Counted from the stretch's first letter, positions 26,333 to 35,745 are shown. The stretch is DNA of 64,000 nt from CADEER01 sp965216585 (GCA_965216585.1 CBDCGC010000002.1:372001-436000); one strand, 5' to 3'. The notes: generated by a model from the letters alone, not told the origin. Made by a program: numbers and translations.

Positions 26333-27139
26333 CTACTCGCCGGTGAACCGCGGCTTGCGTTTTTCGACGAACGCCTGCTGCGCTTCGCGGGCGTCGCGCG
26401 TCTTGCGCAGATGGCGGCCGATTTCTTCCTGGCGCGGGTAGGCCAGCTCGAGCGGCACGCCGATGAGCTCGCGGATGCCGCGACGCGTGGCTCGCACCGC
26501 CAGCGGTGCATTGGCGGCGATGCTGTCGGCCATCGCCATGGCGCGCTCGACCACCTGGCTCGGTTCGACGATCTCGTTGATCAAGCCGATCTCCAGCGCC
26601 CGTGTGGCGTCGATCGGCTGGGCGCCGAGGACGATTTCGTTGGCGTGGGTCCAAGGGATCTGGCGAGTCAGCAGCACCGTCGTGTTGCCGGTTGGATAGA
26701 GGCCAAGCGCGACTTCCTCGAGTCCAAAGGTAGCCGTCGGTACGGCGTAGCGAATTTCCGATGCCAGCATGAGATCGAAGCCACCGGCGCGGCAGTGTCC
26801 GTTGATGGCGCAGATGAGCGGCGTGGCGAGGTCGAATCCGGCCAGCAGCGCGGTCGCTACCGAGCGCAAGCCTTCGAAGTCGGCAGCGTCGATGCGCTCG
26901 CCGCGCGCCAGTTTCTGTGCCGCGGGAATGGTCTTCTTCATGTCCATGCCGGCACAGAAGACGCGCTCGCCGGCGCCGGTGACGACGGCGCAGCGGATCT
27001 CGTCGTCGCCGGCAATGCGCCGCCAGGCGGCGGCGAGCTCGCCCAGAGTTGGTGGATCGAGGGCGTTGGCCTGATCGGGCCGGTCGATGGTGACGAGAGC
27101 GACGTGGGGGTGTTGGGCGGGAAGCTCGAAGCGGATCAT
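26333..27139 (-). CDS. Enoyl-CoA hydratase/isomerase (crotonase) family protein
   Basis: A 268-residue crotonase-fold enzyme. Oxyanion-hole motifs are CAGMDMKKT and INGHCRAGGFDLML. In hydratases the first catalytic Glu follows the GG segment; here that position appears to be Asp (GGFDL), while a Glu is kept in the second block (FGLEEVALGLYP). It may therefore not be a classical hydratase but an isomerase or hydrolase-like member. ATG at 27139 begins at the fold; an extra 43 codons upstream are unlikely to be translated. Starts of this gene and glnS are divergent, 101 bp apart. Confidence 0.88.
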   Translation of the reverse strand: MIRFELPAQHPHVALVTIDRPDQANALDPPTLGELAAAWRRIAGDDEIRCAVVTGAGERVFCAGMDMKKTIPAAQKLARGERIDAADFEGLRSVATALLAGFDLATPLICAINGHCRAGGFDLMLASEIRYAVPTATFGLEEVALGLYPTGNTTVLLTRQIPWTHANEIVLGAQPIDATRALEIGLINEIVEPSQVVERAMAMADSIAANAPLAVRATRRGIRELIGVPLELAYPRQEEIGRHLRKTRDAREAQQAFVEKRKPRFTGE

Positions 27140-27240
27140 GTTCGCAACCCAGCCAATATTTGTACGCTTGTAAAGAGACGGGCGGGTCGAACCACCAACG
27201 CTTTCTGCTACTGTCCTTCGCAGCGAGGCGAACCCCTGCC

Positions 27241-28911
27241 ATGAGTGACAGCGAGCCGAAAAAGACATCGAAGGACTTCATCCGCACGATCATCGAGGCG
27301 GACCTTGCCAGCGCCAAGCACGCCGGTGTGGTGACGCGCTTTCCGCCGGAGCCGAATGGCTACCTGCACATCGGTCACGCCAAGTCGATCTGCCTCAACT
27401 TCGGCGTCGCTGCCGAGTACGGCGGTGTCTGCCATCTGCGCTTCGACGATACCAACCCGGCCAAGGAGAGTGTCGAGTTCGTCGAGTCGATCAAACGAGA
27501 CGTCCGCTGGTTGGGCTTCGATTGGGGCGACAAGGAGTTCTACGCCTCGGACTACTTCGAACGCCTGCACGACTACGCCGTCGAGCTGATTCGCAAGGGC
27601 TTGGCCTATGTCGACAGCTCGAGTGCGGATGAGATCCGCGAGCTGCGCGGGACGCTGACCGAGCCGGGCCGCAACAGTCCGGACCGCGACCGCTCGATCG
27701 ACGACAACCTCGAGCTCTTTGGTCGCATGGAAGCCGGTGAGCTCGAGGATGGCTCGCACGTCTTGCGGGCCAAGATCGACATGGCCGCGGGCAACATGAA
27801 CATGCGCGACCCAACGCTCTACCGCATCCGTACGGTGACCCATCACCGTACCGGCGACGCCTGGTGCATCTATCCGATGTACGACTTCACGCACTGCCTG
27901 TCGGATGCCGAAGAGAAGATTACGCACTCGCTGTGTACGCTCGAGTTCGAAGACCACCGGCCGCTCTACGACTGGGTGATCGACCACCTCGACACACCGT
28001 GCCACCCGCAGCAGATCGAGTTCGCTCGCCTCAATCTGACCTACACCGTCCTTTCCAAGCGCAAGCTCTTGCGCCTGGTCGAGGAGAATCACGTCGAGGG
28101 CTGGGACGATCCGCGGATGCCGACGCTGGCGGGAATGCGCCGGCGCGGCTATCCGCCGCAGGCGATCCGCAACTTCTGCGAGCGCATCGGTCTGGCCAAG
28201 CGCGACAGCCTGGTCGACGTTGCCATGCTCGAGCACGCCGTGCGCGAGCAACTGAACAAGACTGCGCCGCGTTACATGGCTGTGCTCGATCCACTGCGCG
28301 TCGTCATCGAGAACTACCCCGAGGGAGAGGTCGAAGAGCTGGCGGCGGTGAACAATCCGGAGGACGCGGCTGCCGGCACGCGAGCTGTGCCTTTCTCGCG
28401 TGTGCTCTACATCGAACGCGACGACTTCCTCGAGAACCCGCCGCGCAAGTTTTTCCGTCTCGCTCCCGGTCGCGAGGTCCGACTGCGCTACGCCTACTTC
28501 ATCACCTGCAACGAGGTCGTCAAGGACGCCGACGGCGTCGTCACGGAGTTGCGCTGCTCCTATGACCCGGCGACCCGCGGCGGTGATGCGCCGGACGGTC
28601 GCAAGGTGAAGAGCACGCTGCACTGGGTGTCGGCCGAGAGCTCCCTCGAGGCCGAGGTGCGCCTCTACGACCGTCTGTTCAAAGTCGAGGATCCCAACGG
28701 CGCCGGTGATGACTTTCTCGATACCCTCAACCCCGATTCACTCGAGGTGCGCCGCGGCTGTCGCCTCGAACCGGCGTTGGCGGAGGTCGGGGTCGGTGAG
28801 ACCGTGCAGTTCGAACGCCTCGGCTACTTCACCCGCGACGCCGGAGATCTCGTCTTCAATCGCACTGTCACCCTGCGCGACGCCTGGGCGAAGCTGGCGA
28901 AGAAGGCGTGA
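27241..28911 (+). CDS. glnS: Glutaminyl-tRNA synthetase
   Basis: Charges tRNA-Gln with glutamine. 556 residues, the usual bacterial length. Class I motifs: FPPEPNGYLHIGHAKS (HIGH) and TVLSKRKL (KMSKS equivalent). Catalytic-domain signatures WDDPRMPTL and RRRGYPP are present, followed by the two-part anticodon-binding beta-barrel. RFDDTNPAKE is typical of GlnRS against GluRS. ATG at 27241 begins MSDSEPKKT. The presence of glnS means this organism charges tRNA-Gln directly, as many proteobacteria do. A strong hairpin lies right after the stop. Confidence 0.96.
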   Translation: MSDSEPKKTSKDFIRTIIEADLASAKHAGVVTRFPPEPNGYLHIGHAKSICLNFGVAAEYGGVCHLRFDDTNPAKESVEFVESIKRDVRWLGFDWGDKEFYASDYFERLHDYAVELIRKGLAYVDSSSADEIRELRGTLTEPGRNSPDRDRSIDDNLELFGRMEAGELEDGSHVLRAKIDMAAGNMNMRDPTLYRIRTVTHHRTGDAWCIYPMYDFTHCLSDAEEKITHSLCTLEFEDHRPLYDWVIDHLDTPCHPQQIEFARLNLTYTVLSKRKLLRLVEENHVEGWDDPRMPTLAGMRRRGYPPQAIRNFCERIGLAKRDSLVDVAMLEHAVREQLNKTAPRYMAVLDPLRVVIENYPEGEVEELAAVNNPEDAAAGTRAVPFSRVLYIERDDFLENPPRKFFRLAPGREVRLRYAYFITCNEVVKDADGVVTELRCSYDPATRGGDAPDGRKVKSTLHWVSAESSLEAEVRLYDRLFKVEDPNGAGDDFLDTLNPDSLEVRRGCRLEPALAEVGVGETVQFERLGYFTRDAGDLVFNRTVTLRDAWAKLAKKA

Positions 28912-28912
28912 T

Positions 28913-28954
28913 GCCGGGGTTGTGGGACCGCTCAGCGGTCCCTGCAACCCCGGC
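28913..28954. terminator. Bidirectional terminator hairpin between glnS and the acylase fusion
   Basis: A long, almost perfect inverted repeat of about 20 bp per arm (GCCGGGGTTG...GGGACCGCT / AGCGGTCCC...CAACCCCGGC) with a one-base loop region occupies the whole gap between two convergent stops. Its position fits a shared terminator, although no U-tract follows. Confidence 0.75.
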
Positions 28955-28955
28955 G

Positions 28956-31900
28956 CTACGGCACGTCCGTGTAATCGATCTCCACGTCAAAGGCGTTGGC
29001 GATTTCCGCCCCGAGACCGAGCGGCTCTTCATCGATGCCGAAAGCATCGCGCAGGTGGGCGACGCTGAAGTGCTGCCAGATGGCGTATGACAGCTCGGCC
29101 GGATACTCGAGATCGGAGCAGCCGTCGTCGCCGAGGCGCACCAGGTCGGGTGGGATCGGCAGTGGTAGAGCCGACAACCCACCGAGCTCGCGAATGCCCG
29201 GACACTGATCGGTGAAGGAGTTGTGGCCGGTTTCGGCGACGATGACCATGCGCTTGGGTCCGTTCAAGGCGGCGAACGCTTCGCGCACGCGCTCCTCGGT
29301 GACGGCGATGTCGCCGGCCGCGGCGACCAGCATGACCGGTTTGTTCGACTCGTTGGTCGCCGCGCCGGTGCCGGCAAAGCCGATGGCGGCGTCGATCCTG
29401 GGATTCTCGAGGATGCCGAACGAGGCGCCGCCGCCGGCTGAATGGCCGGAGGTCGCAACGAGGTCGGCATTGATCGCGCCCTCGAAAGGACTTCCCGGTG
29501 AGACGTTCTGGAACTCTAGCAGCTCGATCATCGCCAGCAGATCTTCTTCATCGCGATCGTCGCCGGGATGCGTTCCCGGCAGAGCGACTTCGGCGAGACC
29601 GCGTTCGAGGTGATCGGTCGACGCGACGATGAAACCCCACGAGGCGATGCCGGCGCAGAGCAGCGAGTTGGCCTGGCGGAAACCGCCGAAGCCGTGTGAG
29701 AAGAGGAGAATCGGAAAAGGACCCTCCTGTGAGACCGGCAGATCGCGGTACGCCGTCATCTCGATCACCGAGTTGAGCTCGGGGAATGCCTCGCGAATCG
29801 GCTCGACGAGGTTGTCGGGCAGCGAATCGAGGCTTTCGTAGGACGCCCGCTGCATTCCCGCTTCGCTGCCGTCGACGGCCGGATACCAAATCTCGACGTT
29901 GCGGTCGGGCTCGACGCCGAGCAGGAGGGTGCGCACGCCGACCGTGAACGGACCCGGGCCCTGGTAGAGGGGCTGGGCACTCTGATCGGCCGGTGCGGGG
30001 TCGTAGAGGACTTTGCTCTCCGCGACGGCGGCAACCTGTTGGCGTGTGAACGGGATCTCGAAGGTTTCGCCGTTGAGGTAGCGCGCCGTCAGGTCGCCGT
30101 AGTGCAGATCCGGATTGATGCGGTTGTACACCTCGGTGATCAACTCGCCGGGATTGCCGAAGTTGCCGCCCGGTAGGGAGTTGAAAGCGCGTACCCCGGC
30201 CGGGTCGAGCTCGACGACCAGGCGCATCGACGGGCCGCCGTTGAAATTGAAGGAATCGGAGTTGAGGCTGTAGGAAGCAGGGTTGACCGTGAAGCGGCCA
30301 CCCGGGGCGGCGAAGGGGCCGAGGTCGAAGTTGGGCACGCCCGCCTGGCCGAAGAAGTGCTGGAAGCTCAAGCCGTGGATCTTGCCCCACTGCCACTGCT
30401 CGACGTCGTCGGTGGCGAAGGCGCCGGCGAGAAACGCCAGGCCGTCGCGCAGAGCGGTGAGGAGAATTTCGTCGCGGGTTTCAGTGCCGGCGGTGTTCTT
30501 GTCGTCCCACAGTGTGCTCTCGCCGTTGTCTCCCTTGGTGTGGACGACGAAGCCGGGGTCACTGCGGTCGATGTCTTCGAGAATGTGGAGCAGCGCCTTG
30601 GTGGCGTCCGATCCGCCCGGGCGGCCGACGCCGGTGCCGGCGAAGTCGTCGGTGAAAACGGCGCGTCCGAGGCGCGTCGACCAGCCGACGAAGATCGACG
30701 TGGCAATCGAGTCGGCGACCTCCTCGGCGGAAACCGGCTCGGCGCGTGCATCGAGATCGTCGCGGAACTCGGCGGCGTCGACGCCGGAGAGCATGTTCCA
30801 GGCCGGCGAGCCGTCTTTGTCCGTGCCCCATTCGCGCAAGCGGGTGAGCGCGGATTGCATCGCCGCGGTGACCAGATCGGGTCGGTTGTCGGCGGCGGCG
30901 AAGAGGAACGGCAGCAGTCGCGAAGCTTCGAGGCTGACGTTGTCGTACTGGTAGGCCGACATGTCGGCGAGCGTCATCTTCGCCCCGGCCGGACGCACGC
31001 CGGCGTCGTTCGACAGCAAGTCGAGGATACGCTCCTGGCGAAAGCCGATGGCGTTTGCGTAGCTGAGGTAGATCTCGTCGTTGAGCGGGTCGTTGTCGAG
31101 TGTGTTGCCATTGTGGTCGTTGTTGGAGGAAGCGAGATAGCCTTCGGCAGGGTTGACGGCCTGCGGGAAACTCTCTTCCGACAGCCAGGCGATGCTGCCG
31201 TCGGGGTTGGTCAGCCACTCGGCCTCACCGGTGCCGGGCATCGGCAGGTAGGGGATGGCGCCGGCGGGACGCTGGGGAACGAGGACGAAGGGGAAGTAGG
31301 CGATGTCGCCGTTGATGTCGGCCCAGATCCAGTTCTGGCCGCCGACGGCAAAGGAGCGGATCGCCTGTTTGAACTCATCGACGTTGCGCGAACGGATCAT
31401 GCTGTTGAGAAAGACCGCATCGAGCGTGATCTCATGGCCCGCCCAGCGAACCGTCATGCCGGTGGCGGCGAGGCCTTCGAGGTCGTCGTTGATGTTGGGA
31501 TCGGCGACGTTGGGTCCGTGGTGGGGGACGACATCGATCGGCAGTGGCGTGACGTCGAATTCCCCCTCGGAGTTGCGGATGCGGATGCGTTCGACCACGC
31601 GCTGCACCGGCACCTGCTCGCCGTTGAAGAGCACCGTGCGTGGCGACGCCGGATAGTCCTCCGGGGTGGTGATTTCTTCGACGTAGATGTCGGTGACGTC
31701 CATGTTGGAGGTCGTCGCACCCCAGGCACCGAAGTTGTTGAAGCCGAGAATGACGCCGGCCAGGCCGGGAAAGTTGACGCCGCTGGCAGATAGGCCGTCA
31801 CCGGTCTCGAGGTGGACCATGTGCCAGATCGGCGGGTTGAAATGCGCCAGATGCGGGTCGTTGGCCATCATGGCGTGACCGCTCTCGGACATCGACGGGG

Positions 31901-32789
31901 CGACGATCCAGTTGTTGGAGCCGACGAACTCGGACCCGCGCGTGACCGGGTTCATCGCCGCCGTCTGGTCGAGCGCCCGGCGCACGCTGGCCAGGACTTC
32001 GAGCGGTGGCAGCTCGGACAAAATTCCTCTCACACCGCCGGCGCGCGCCATTTGCTGCGCGCCGGCGGGAATGATCGTCGCGTTGGTCGCCGGTGCGCTG
32101 CGATAGACGTCGCGAAAGATCTCCTCGGGCAGGGCTCGCATGCGCTCGGCGCGGCCGATCTCGGATCCCGAATCATCGGAGAGATTCTGCGCCTGCAAGC
32201 GACCGACGGCGAGCGTGTCTTGCGGTCGCCAGTTGTCGATGTCGTCGGCCGTGAAGTTGGAGATGATGGCAAAGGTGTACTCGGCCGGCATCGTCGCGCC
32301 ATTGCGGCCGGCGCGAACGTCGGCGAGCCAGGCGTTGACGCCGTTGGTGTAGTCCTGGATCAGTTGCGCGACATCGGGTGCGCCCTCTTGCACGTGTTCC
32401 CACAACGCGTCTTCGAGGCGGCGCCCGTCGCGCGTCGTGAAGAAGGTGCGCATCTCGACGTCGGAGCCGATGGTGAAGTTGCCGAAGATCTCGCTCAGCC
32501 GCCCGGTGGCGACACGGCGAAAAGCGTCCATTTCCCAGAAACGCGACTTCGCCGTTTCGTATCCCTGGACGAAGGTGACCGAGCGTTCGTCCGGCCCGTA
32601 GATGTGCACGATCCCGAGCTCGTCGGTGACGACCTCGACAGCGGCGCCGAGACCGGGCAGGGCGATGGTTTCATCGACAGGCACCTCGGCGATCGGGTCC
32701 GGTCCGCCACCCCCGTCGTCACTCGAGCAGGCGAGGTGAACGAGACAAAGAAAAGCGACGATGAATCGCGAAAGTGTGTGAGAACGCAT
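28956..32789 (-). CDS. Penicillin acylase family protein fused to a C-terminal alpha/beta hydrolase
   Basis: A 1277-residue exported protein, apparently a lipoprotein (signal sequence ending HLAC-SSDDGGGG). Residues ~40-870 are an N-terminal-nucleophile penicillin acylase: alpha-chain region, then GSNNWIVAP with the predicted autocatalytic cleavage before Ser291, then NDPHL and GxNNFGAWG. The family deacylates beta-lactams, acyl-homoserine lactones or other N-acyl amides. Residues ~950-1277 are an alpha/beta hydrolase like platelet-activating-factor acetylhydrolase: LLFSHGFGG, nucleophile elbow GHSAGGG (Ser1117), late His near GHNSF. ATG at 32789 has AGGAG before it. The two catalytic units in one chain are unusual. 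No frameshift is seen. Confidence 0.9.
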   Translation of the reverse strand: MRSHTLSRFIVAFLCLVHLACSSDDGGGGPDPIAEVPVDETIALPGLGAAVEVVTDELGIVHIYGPDERSVTFVQGYETAKSRFWEMDAFRRVATGRLSEIFGNFTIGSDVEMRTFFTTRDGRRLEDALWEHVQEGAPDVAQLIQDYTNGVNAWLADVRAGRNGATMPAEYTFAIISNFTADDIDNWRPQDTLAVGRLQAQNLSDDSGSEIGRAERMRALPEEIFRDVYRSAPATNATIIPAGAQQMARAGGVRGILSELPPLEVLASVRRALDQTAAMNPVTRGSEFVGSNNWIVAPSMSESGHAMMANDPHLAHFNPPIWHMVHLETGDGLSASGVNFPGLAGVILGFNNFGAWGATTSNMDVTDIYVEEITTPEDYPASPRTVLFNGEQVPVQRVVERIRIRNSEGEFDVTPLPIDVVPHHGPNVADPNINDDLEGLAATGMTVRWAGHEITLDAVFLNSMIRSRNVDEFKQAIRSFAVGGQNWIWADINGDIAYFPFVLVPQRPAGAIPYLPMPGTGEAEWLTNPDGSIAWLSEESFPQAVNPAEGYLASSNNDHNGNTLDNDPLNDEIYLSYANAIGFRQERILDLLSNDAGVRPAGAKMTLADMSAYQYDNVSLEASRLLPFLFAAADNRPDLVTAAMQSALTRLREWGTDKDGSPAWNMLSGVDAAEFRDDLDARAEPVSAEEVADSIATSIFVGWSTRLGRAVFTDDFAGTGVGRPGGSDATKALLHILEDIDRSDPGFVVHTKGDNGESTLWDDKNTAGTETRDEILLTALRDGLAFLAGAFATDDVEQWQWGKIHGLSFQHFFGQAGVPNFDLGPFAAPGGRFTVNPASYSLNSDSFNFNGGPSMRLVVELDPAGVRAFNSLPGGNFGNPGELITEVYNRINPDLHYGDLTARYLNGETFEIPFTRQQVAAVAESKVLYDPAPADQSAQPLYQGPGPFTVGVRTLLLGVEPDRNVEIWYPAVDGSEAGMQRASYESLDSLPDNLVEPIREAFPELNSVIEMTAYRDLPVSQEGPFPILLFSHGFGGFRQANSLLCAGIASWGFIVASTDHLERGLAEVALPGTHPGDDRDEEDLLAMIELLEFQNVSPGSPFEGAINADLVATSGHSAGGGASFGILENPRIDAAIGFAGTGAATNESNKPVMLVAAAGDIAVTEERVREAFAALNGPKRMVIVAETGHNSFTDQCPGIRELGGLSALPLPIPPDLVRLGDDGCSDLEYPAELSYAIWQHFSVAHLRDAFGIDEEPLGLGAEIANAFDVEIDYTDVP

Positions 32790-32995
32790 TTCGTCTCCTG
32801 GTTGGCCAGCGGCAACAGAGCCGCGAGTTTGCGCATTCTTACGCTGGCCCGAGCGCACGATTCAAGCCTTGGCATTTTCAGCCGGAGCGCGAGTGTTGGA
32901 AAGGTAGGGGACGTGTGGCCGAGTCCCCGAGTTGGACTTGACGTCCCGTACCTTTCCTGCCTTCTTCTGCGCGAAGCGGGGGCAGCTACTAGGCT
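32790..32995. promoter_or_regulatory. Upstream region of acylase fusion with a 17-bp stem-loop
   Basis: Non-coding leader. GGAAAGGTAGGGGACGT at 32898-32914 pairs with ACGTCCCGTACCTTTCC at 32941-32957 (one mismatch, 26-base loop). It could be a terminator, a transcript-stability element or an end of the neighbouring repeat array. Confidence 0.45.
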
Positions 32996-34500
32996 GAAAC
33001 TCGCTGCGCTCGTAGGCTCAGGCGCAGGTGCAGGCTGAGGTCGGTGATCGCTGGCCCGACATCCCATTCGAACACTTTCTCTACATGAATGATCCGGCGC
33101 CGCGCCGGTGGGTTTGCGTACCTGAAATTGGCGAAGACCAGCCCGAACACTTCAGAGAAAAGACACCGAATCTTCTCCCTTCGTCGAATGCCCAACTTCC
33201 CCCTTTCACTTAAGAGGGATCGCTACGCGCTCTTCATCGGCCCAGCCTCCCCCTTTGAAAAAGGGGGACTGAGGGGGATTTTCTGATGCACCTCACCGCG
33301 CTCTGCGAAATCCCCCCTAACCCCCCTTTTCCAAAGGGGGGGATGGCTACGCGCTCTGACCTGAAACTCGCTGCGCTCGTAGGCGCAGGCGCAGGTGCAG
33401 GCTGAGGTCGGTGATCACCGGTGGGTTCGCTGACCTGAAATTAGCGAAGACCAGCCCGGACACTTCAGAGAAAAGACGCCGAATCTTCTCCCTTCGTCGA
33501 ATGCCCAACTTCCCCCTTTCACTCAAGAGGGATCGCTACGCGCTCTTCATCGGCCCAGCCTCCCCCTTTGAAAAAGGGGGACTGAGGGGGATTTTCTGAT
33601 GCACCTCACCGCGCTCTGCGAAATCCCCCCTAACCCCCCTTTTCCAAAGGGGGGGATGGCTACGCGCTCTGACCTGAAACTCGCTGCGCTCGTAGGCGCA
33701 GGCGCAGGTGCAGGCTGAGGTCGGTGATCACCGGTGGGTTCGCTTACCTGAAATTGGCGAAGACCAGCCCGGACACTTCAGAGAAAAGACGCCGAATCCT
33801 CTCCCTTCGTCGAATGCCCAACTTCCCCCCTTTCACTTAAGAGGGATCGCTACGCGCTCTTCATCGGCCCAGCCTCCCCCTTTGAAAAAGGGGGACTGAG
33901 GGGGATTTTCTGATGCACCTCACCGCGCTCTGCGAAATCCCCCCTAACCCCCCTTTTCCAAAGGGGGGGATGGCTACGCGCTCTGACTTGAAACTCGCTG
34001 CGCTCGTAGGCGCAGGTGCAGGTGCAGGCTGAGGTCGGTGATCGCTGGCCCGACATCCCATTCGAACACTTTCTCTACATGAATGATCCGGCGCCGCGCC
34101 GGGGGGTTTGCTTACCTGAAATTGGCGAAGACCAGCCCGAACACTTCAGAGAAAAGACGCCGAATCTTCTCCCTTCGTCGAATGCCCAACTTCCCCCTTT
34201 CACTTAAGAGGGATCGCTACGCGCTCTTCATCGGCCCAGCCTCCCCCTTTGAAAAAGGGGGACTGAGGGGGATTTTCTGATGCACCTCACCGCGCTCTGC
34301 GAAATCCCCCCTAACCCCCCTTTTCCAAAGGGGGGGATGGCTACGCGCTCTGACTTGAAACTCGCTGCGCTCGTAGGCTCAGGCGCAGGCTTAGGCAAAG
34401 GCAAAGGTTGGTGTCGCTGCGCGAGGCAAATCGAGAGTTTCTCTATATGAGTGATCCGGCGCCGCGCCGGTGGGTTTGCTAGCCTCAACGAAAAAGCAAT
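32996..34500. repeat. Tandem array of four full and one partial 313-367 bp units
   Basis: Units begin GAAACTCGCTGCGCTCGTAGG at 32996, 33363, 33676, 33990 and 34357, so successive periods are 367, 313, 314 and 367 bp. The long units contain an extra ~54 bp (CATCCCATTCGAACACTTTC... to the GC palindrome CCGGCGCCGCGCCGG) lost from the short ones between short GATC-containing direct repeats. The fifth copy diverges after ~30 bp but regains the GC palindrome at 34452-34470. Copies otherwise differ at only a few positions, so the duplications look recent. Open frames inside are repeat artefacts and no gene is supported. Confidence 0.92.
33249..33343. repeat. Nested inverted repeat, copy 1 of 4
   Basis: Left arm CCCCCTTTGAAAAAGGGGG plus ACTGAGGGGGATTT pairs with right arm AAATCCCCCCTAACCCCCC plus TTTTCCAAAGGGGGG around a ~26-base spacer. 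Each arm is itself a hairpin, so the element can fold as one long stem or two short ones. Equivalent copies are at about 33562-33656, 33875-33969 and 34243-34337. Palindromes of this CCCCTTT/AAAGGGG kind are dispersed in many bacterial genomes. Confidence 0.85.
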
Positions 34501-34732
34501 CCGCGAGAGAGAACGCGTCAGAGAGTGCCAGATGTGGCCGAGCGCAGCTTTTGGCAAGCGGAGTGTAGTCCATCCTACATGAGCATTGCCGAGGGCGAGC
34601 ACGGCCGCAGATGGCGCTCTAGGTTGCGAGCTACGGTGTTGATCGCCGTGGACTATTTTCTCTTTGAAGCTGATTCGAGGAGATCGTCGCCCGCCAGTGC
34701 GAGACCGCCTGAGTGCTAGCAGGCGGCACGGT
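34501..34732. other. Non-coding tail of the repeat region
   Basis: Between the last repeat remnant and the stop of the esterase gene. No convincing coding frame or promoter is seen; composition is slightly AT-richer than flanking genes. Confidence 0.5.
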
Positions 34733-35728
34733 TCATTTCTTGCGCCATAGCTCCGTGAAAGCGCGCAGGGAGTGTTCGTAGCGGTGGGAGGTGTTGCGGT
34801 GGCCGCCGTCGAATTCTTCGTAGGTGTGGTCGATGCCGAGGTCGCGCAGCTTGCGGGTGTAGATGCGGTTGCCGAGCTGGAGGTGGTGCTCGTCCCACTT
34901 GCCGCAGTCGATGTAGTAGGTGCGCAGGGACTCGAGGGCTCTGGCGTGTCGCGCGACGATGTGGACAGGGTCGTGCTCGAGCCAGCGCTGCCAGACGTCT
35001 TCGATGCGCTCGCCGGTCTCGAGGTCAAACGGCAGATCGAAGCCGATGTCGCTGTCCGGGTTGGGCGAGTAGCACGACGCCATGGCCAGCATGTTGACGA
35101 CGGAGAACCACGAACGCCCGCGCTCTCTTGCGGCGTGGGGGAAGCCGGCGAGGAACTTTGCCGGCGAGCTCTGCCACTGTGACAGCGCCGCGACGACGTG
35201 GGGAACGTCCGCCTGGTAGCAGAAGTCGAAGTAGCGGTCGCCGGAGTGGTCGCCGGCGAGGCCGAATACGTCGGGGTGGCGCATGGCGAGCACCGTCGCG
35301 CCGTAGCCGCCCGAGCTCTTGCCCATGACGGCGCGGTGGTCGCGGTCGGCGATGGTCCGATACGCAGTATCGATGTGAGGGACGAGATCTTCGACGATGT
35401 GATCTTCGTAACGCCCGGTGGCGGCGGAGTTGATGTACTGACTGCCGCCGAGTCGGGTGAGGCAATCGGCGATGACGACGATCATCGGCGCGATGGCGCC
35501 GCTCTCCATCCACCCTTCGATCTTCTGCGGCACGTTTTCCGACCAGATCGAGCGACTGAGCATCAAGGTACCGCCGCCGGCGAATCCGGCGAGGAAATAA
35601 ACGGTCGGATAGGATTCATCGGATTCCTGGTAGCCCGGTGGCGTGATGACCGGAACCCGGCGGCGCGCCGGGTCGCCCATCGGATTGCCGACCAGAGCTT
35701 TAGCTTGGACTTCCTCGACGTGAATCAC
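34733..35728 (-). CDS. Esterase family alpha/beta hydrolase
   Basis: 331 residues, no signal peptide. An alpha/beta hydrolase of the putative-esterase (esterase D / enterochelin-esterase) family. Motifs: PVITPPGYQESDESYPTVYFLAGF, nucleophile elbow GKSSGGYGA, and the late catalytic His in FDGGHRNTSHRY. GTG at 35728 is chosen since it begins just before the first conserved strand; a TTG at 35749 overlapping the moaA stop (TTGA) is an alternative that would make it coupled. It is the last gene of the caspase-like/moaA/esterase run. The substrate is unknown. Confidence 0.82.
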   Translation of the reverse strand: MIHVEEVQAKALVGNPMGDPARRRVPVITPPGYQESDESYPTVYFLAGFAGGGTLMLSRSIWSENVPQKIEGWMESGAIAPMIVVIADCLTRLGGSQYINSAATGRYEDHIVEDLVPHIDTAYRTIADRDHRAVMGKSSGGYGATVLAMRHPDVFGLAGDHSGDRYFDFCYQADVPHVVAALSQWQSSPAKFLAGFPHAARERGRSWFSVVNMLAMASCYSPNPDSDIGFDLPFDLETGERIEDVWQRWLEHDPVHIVARHARALESLRTYYIDCGKWDEHHLQLGNRIYTRKLRDLGIDHTYEEFDGGHRNTSHRYEHSLRAFTELWRKK

Positions 35729-35745
35729 GACATCACCGCTGCGGG

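Noticed and set aside
33089..34280. Several 60-68-codon frames, repeated with the tandem units on both strands
   Set aside because: They are translations of the repeat and its palindromes (PPFGKGGLGG type) and have no ribosome sites of their own.
32996..34500. CRISPR array
   Set aside because: Units of 313-367 bp that are similar throughout, with no short repeats separated by unique spacers and no cas genes.
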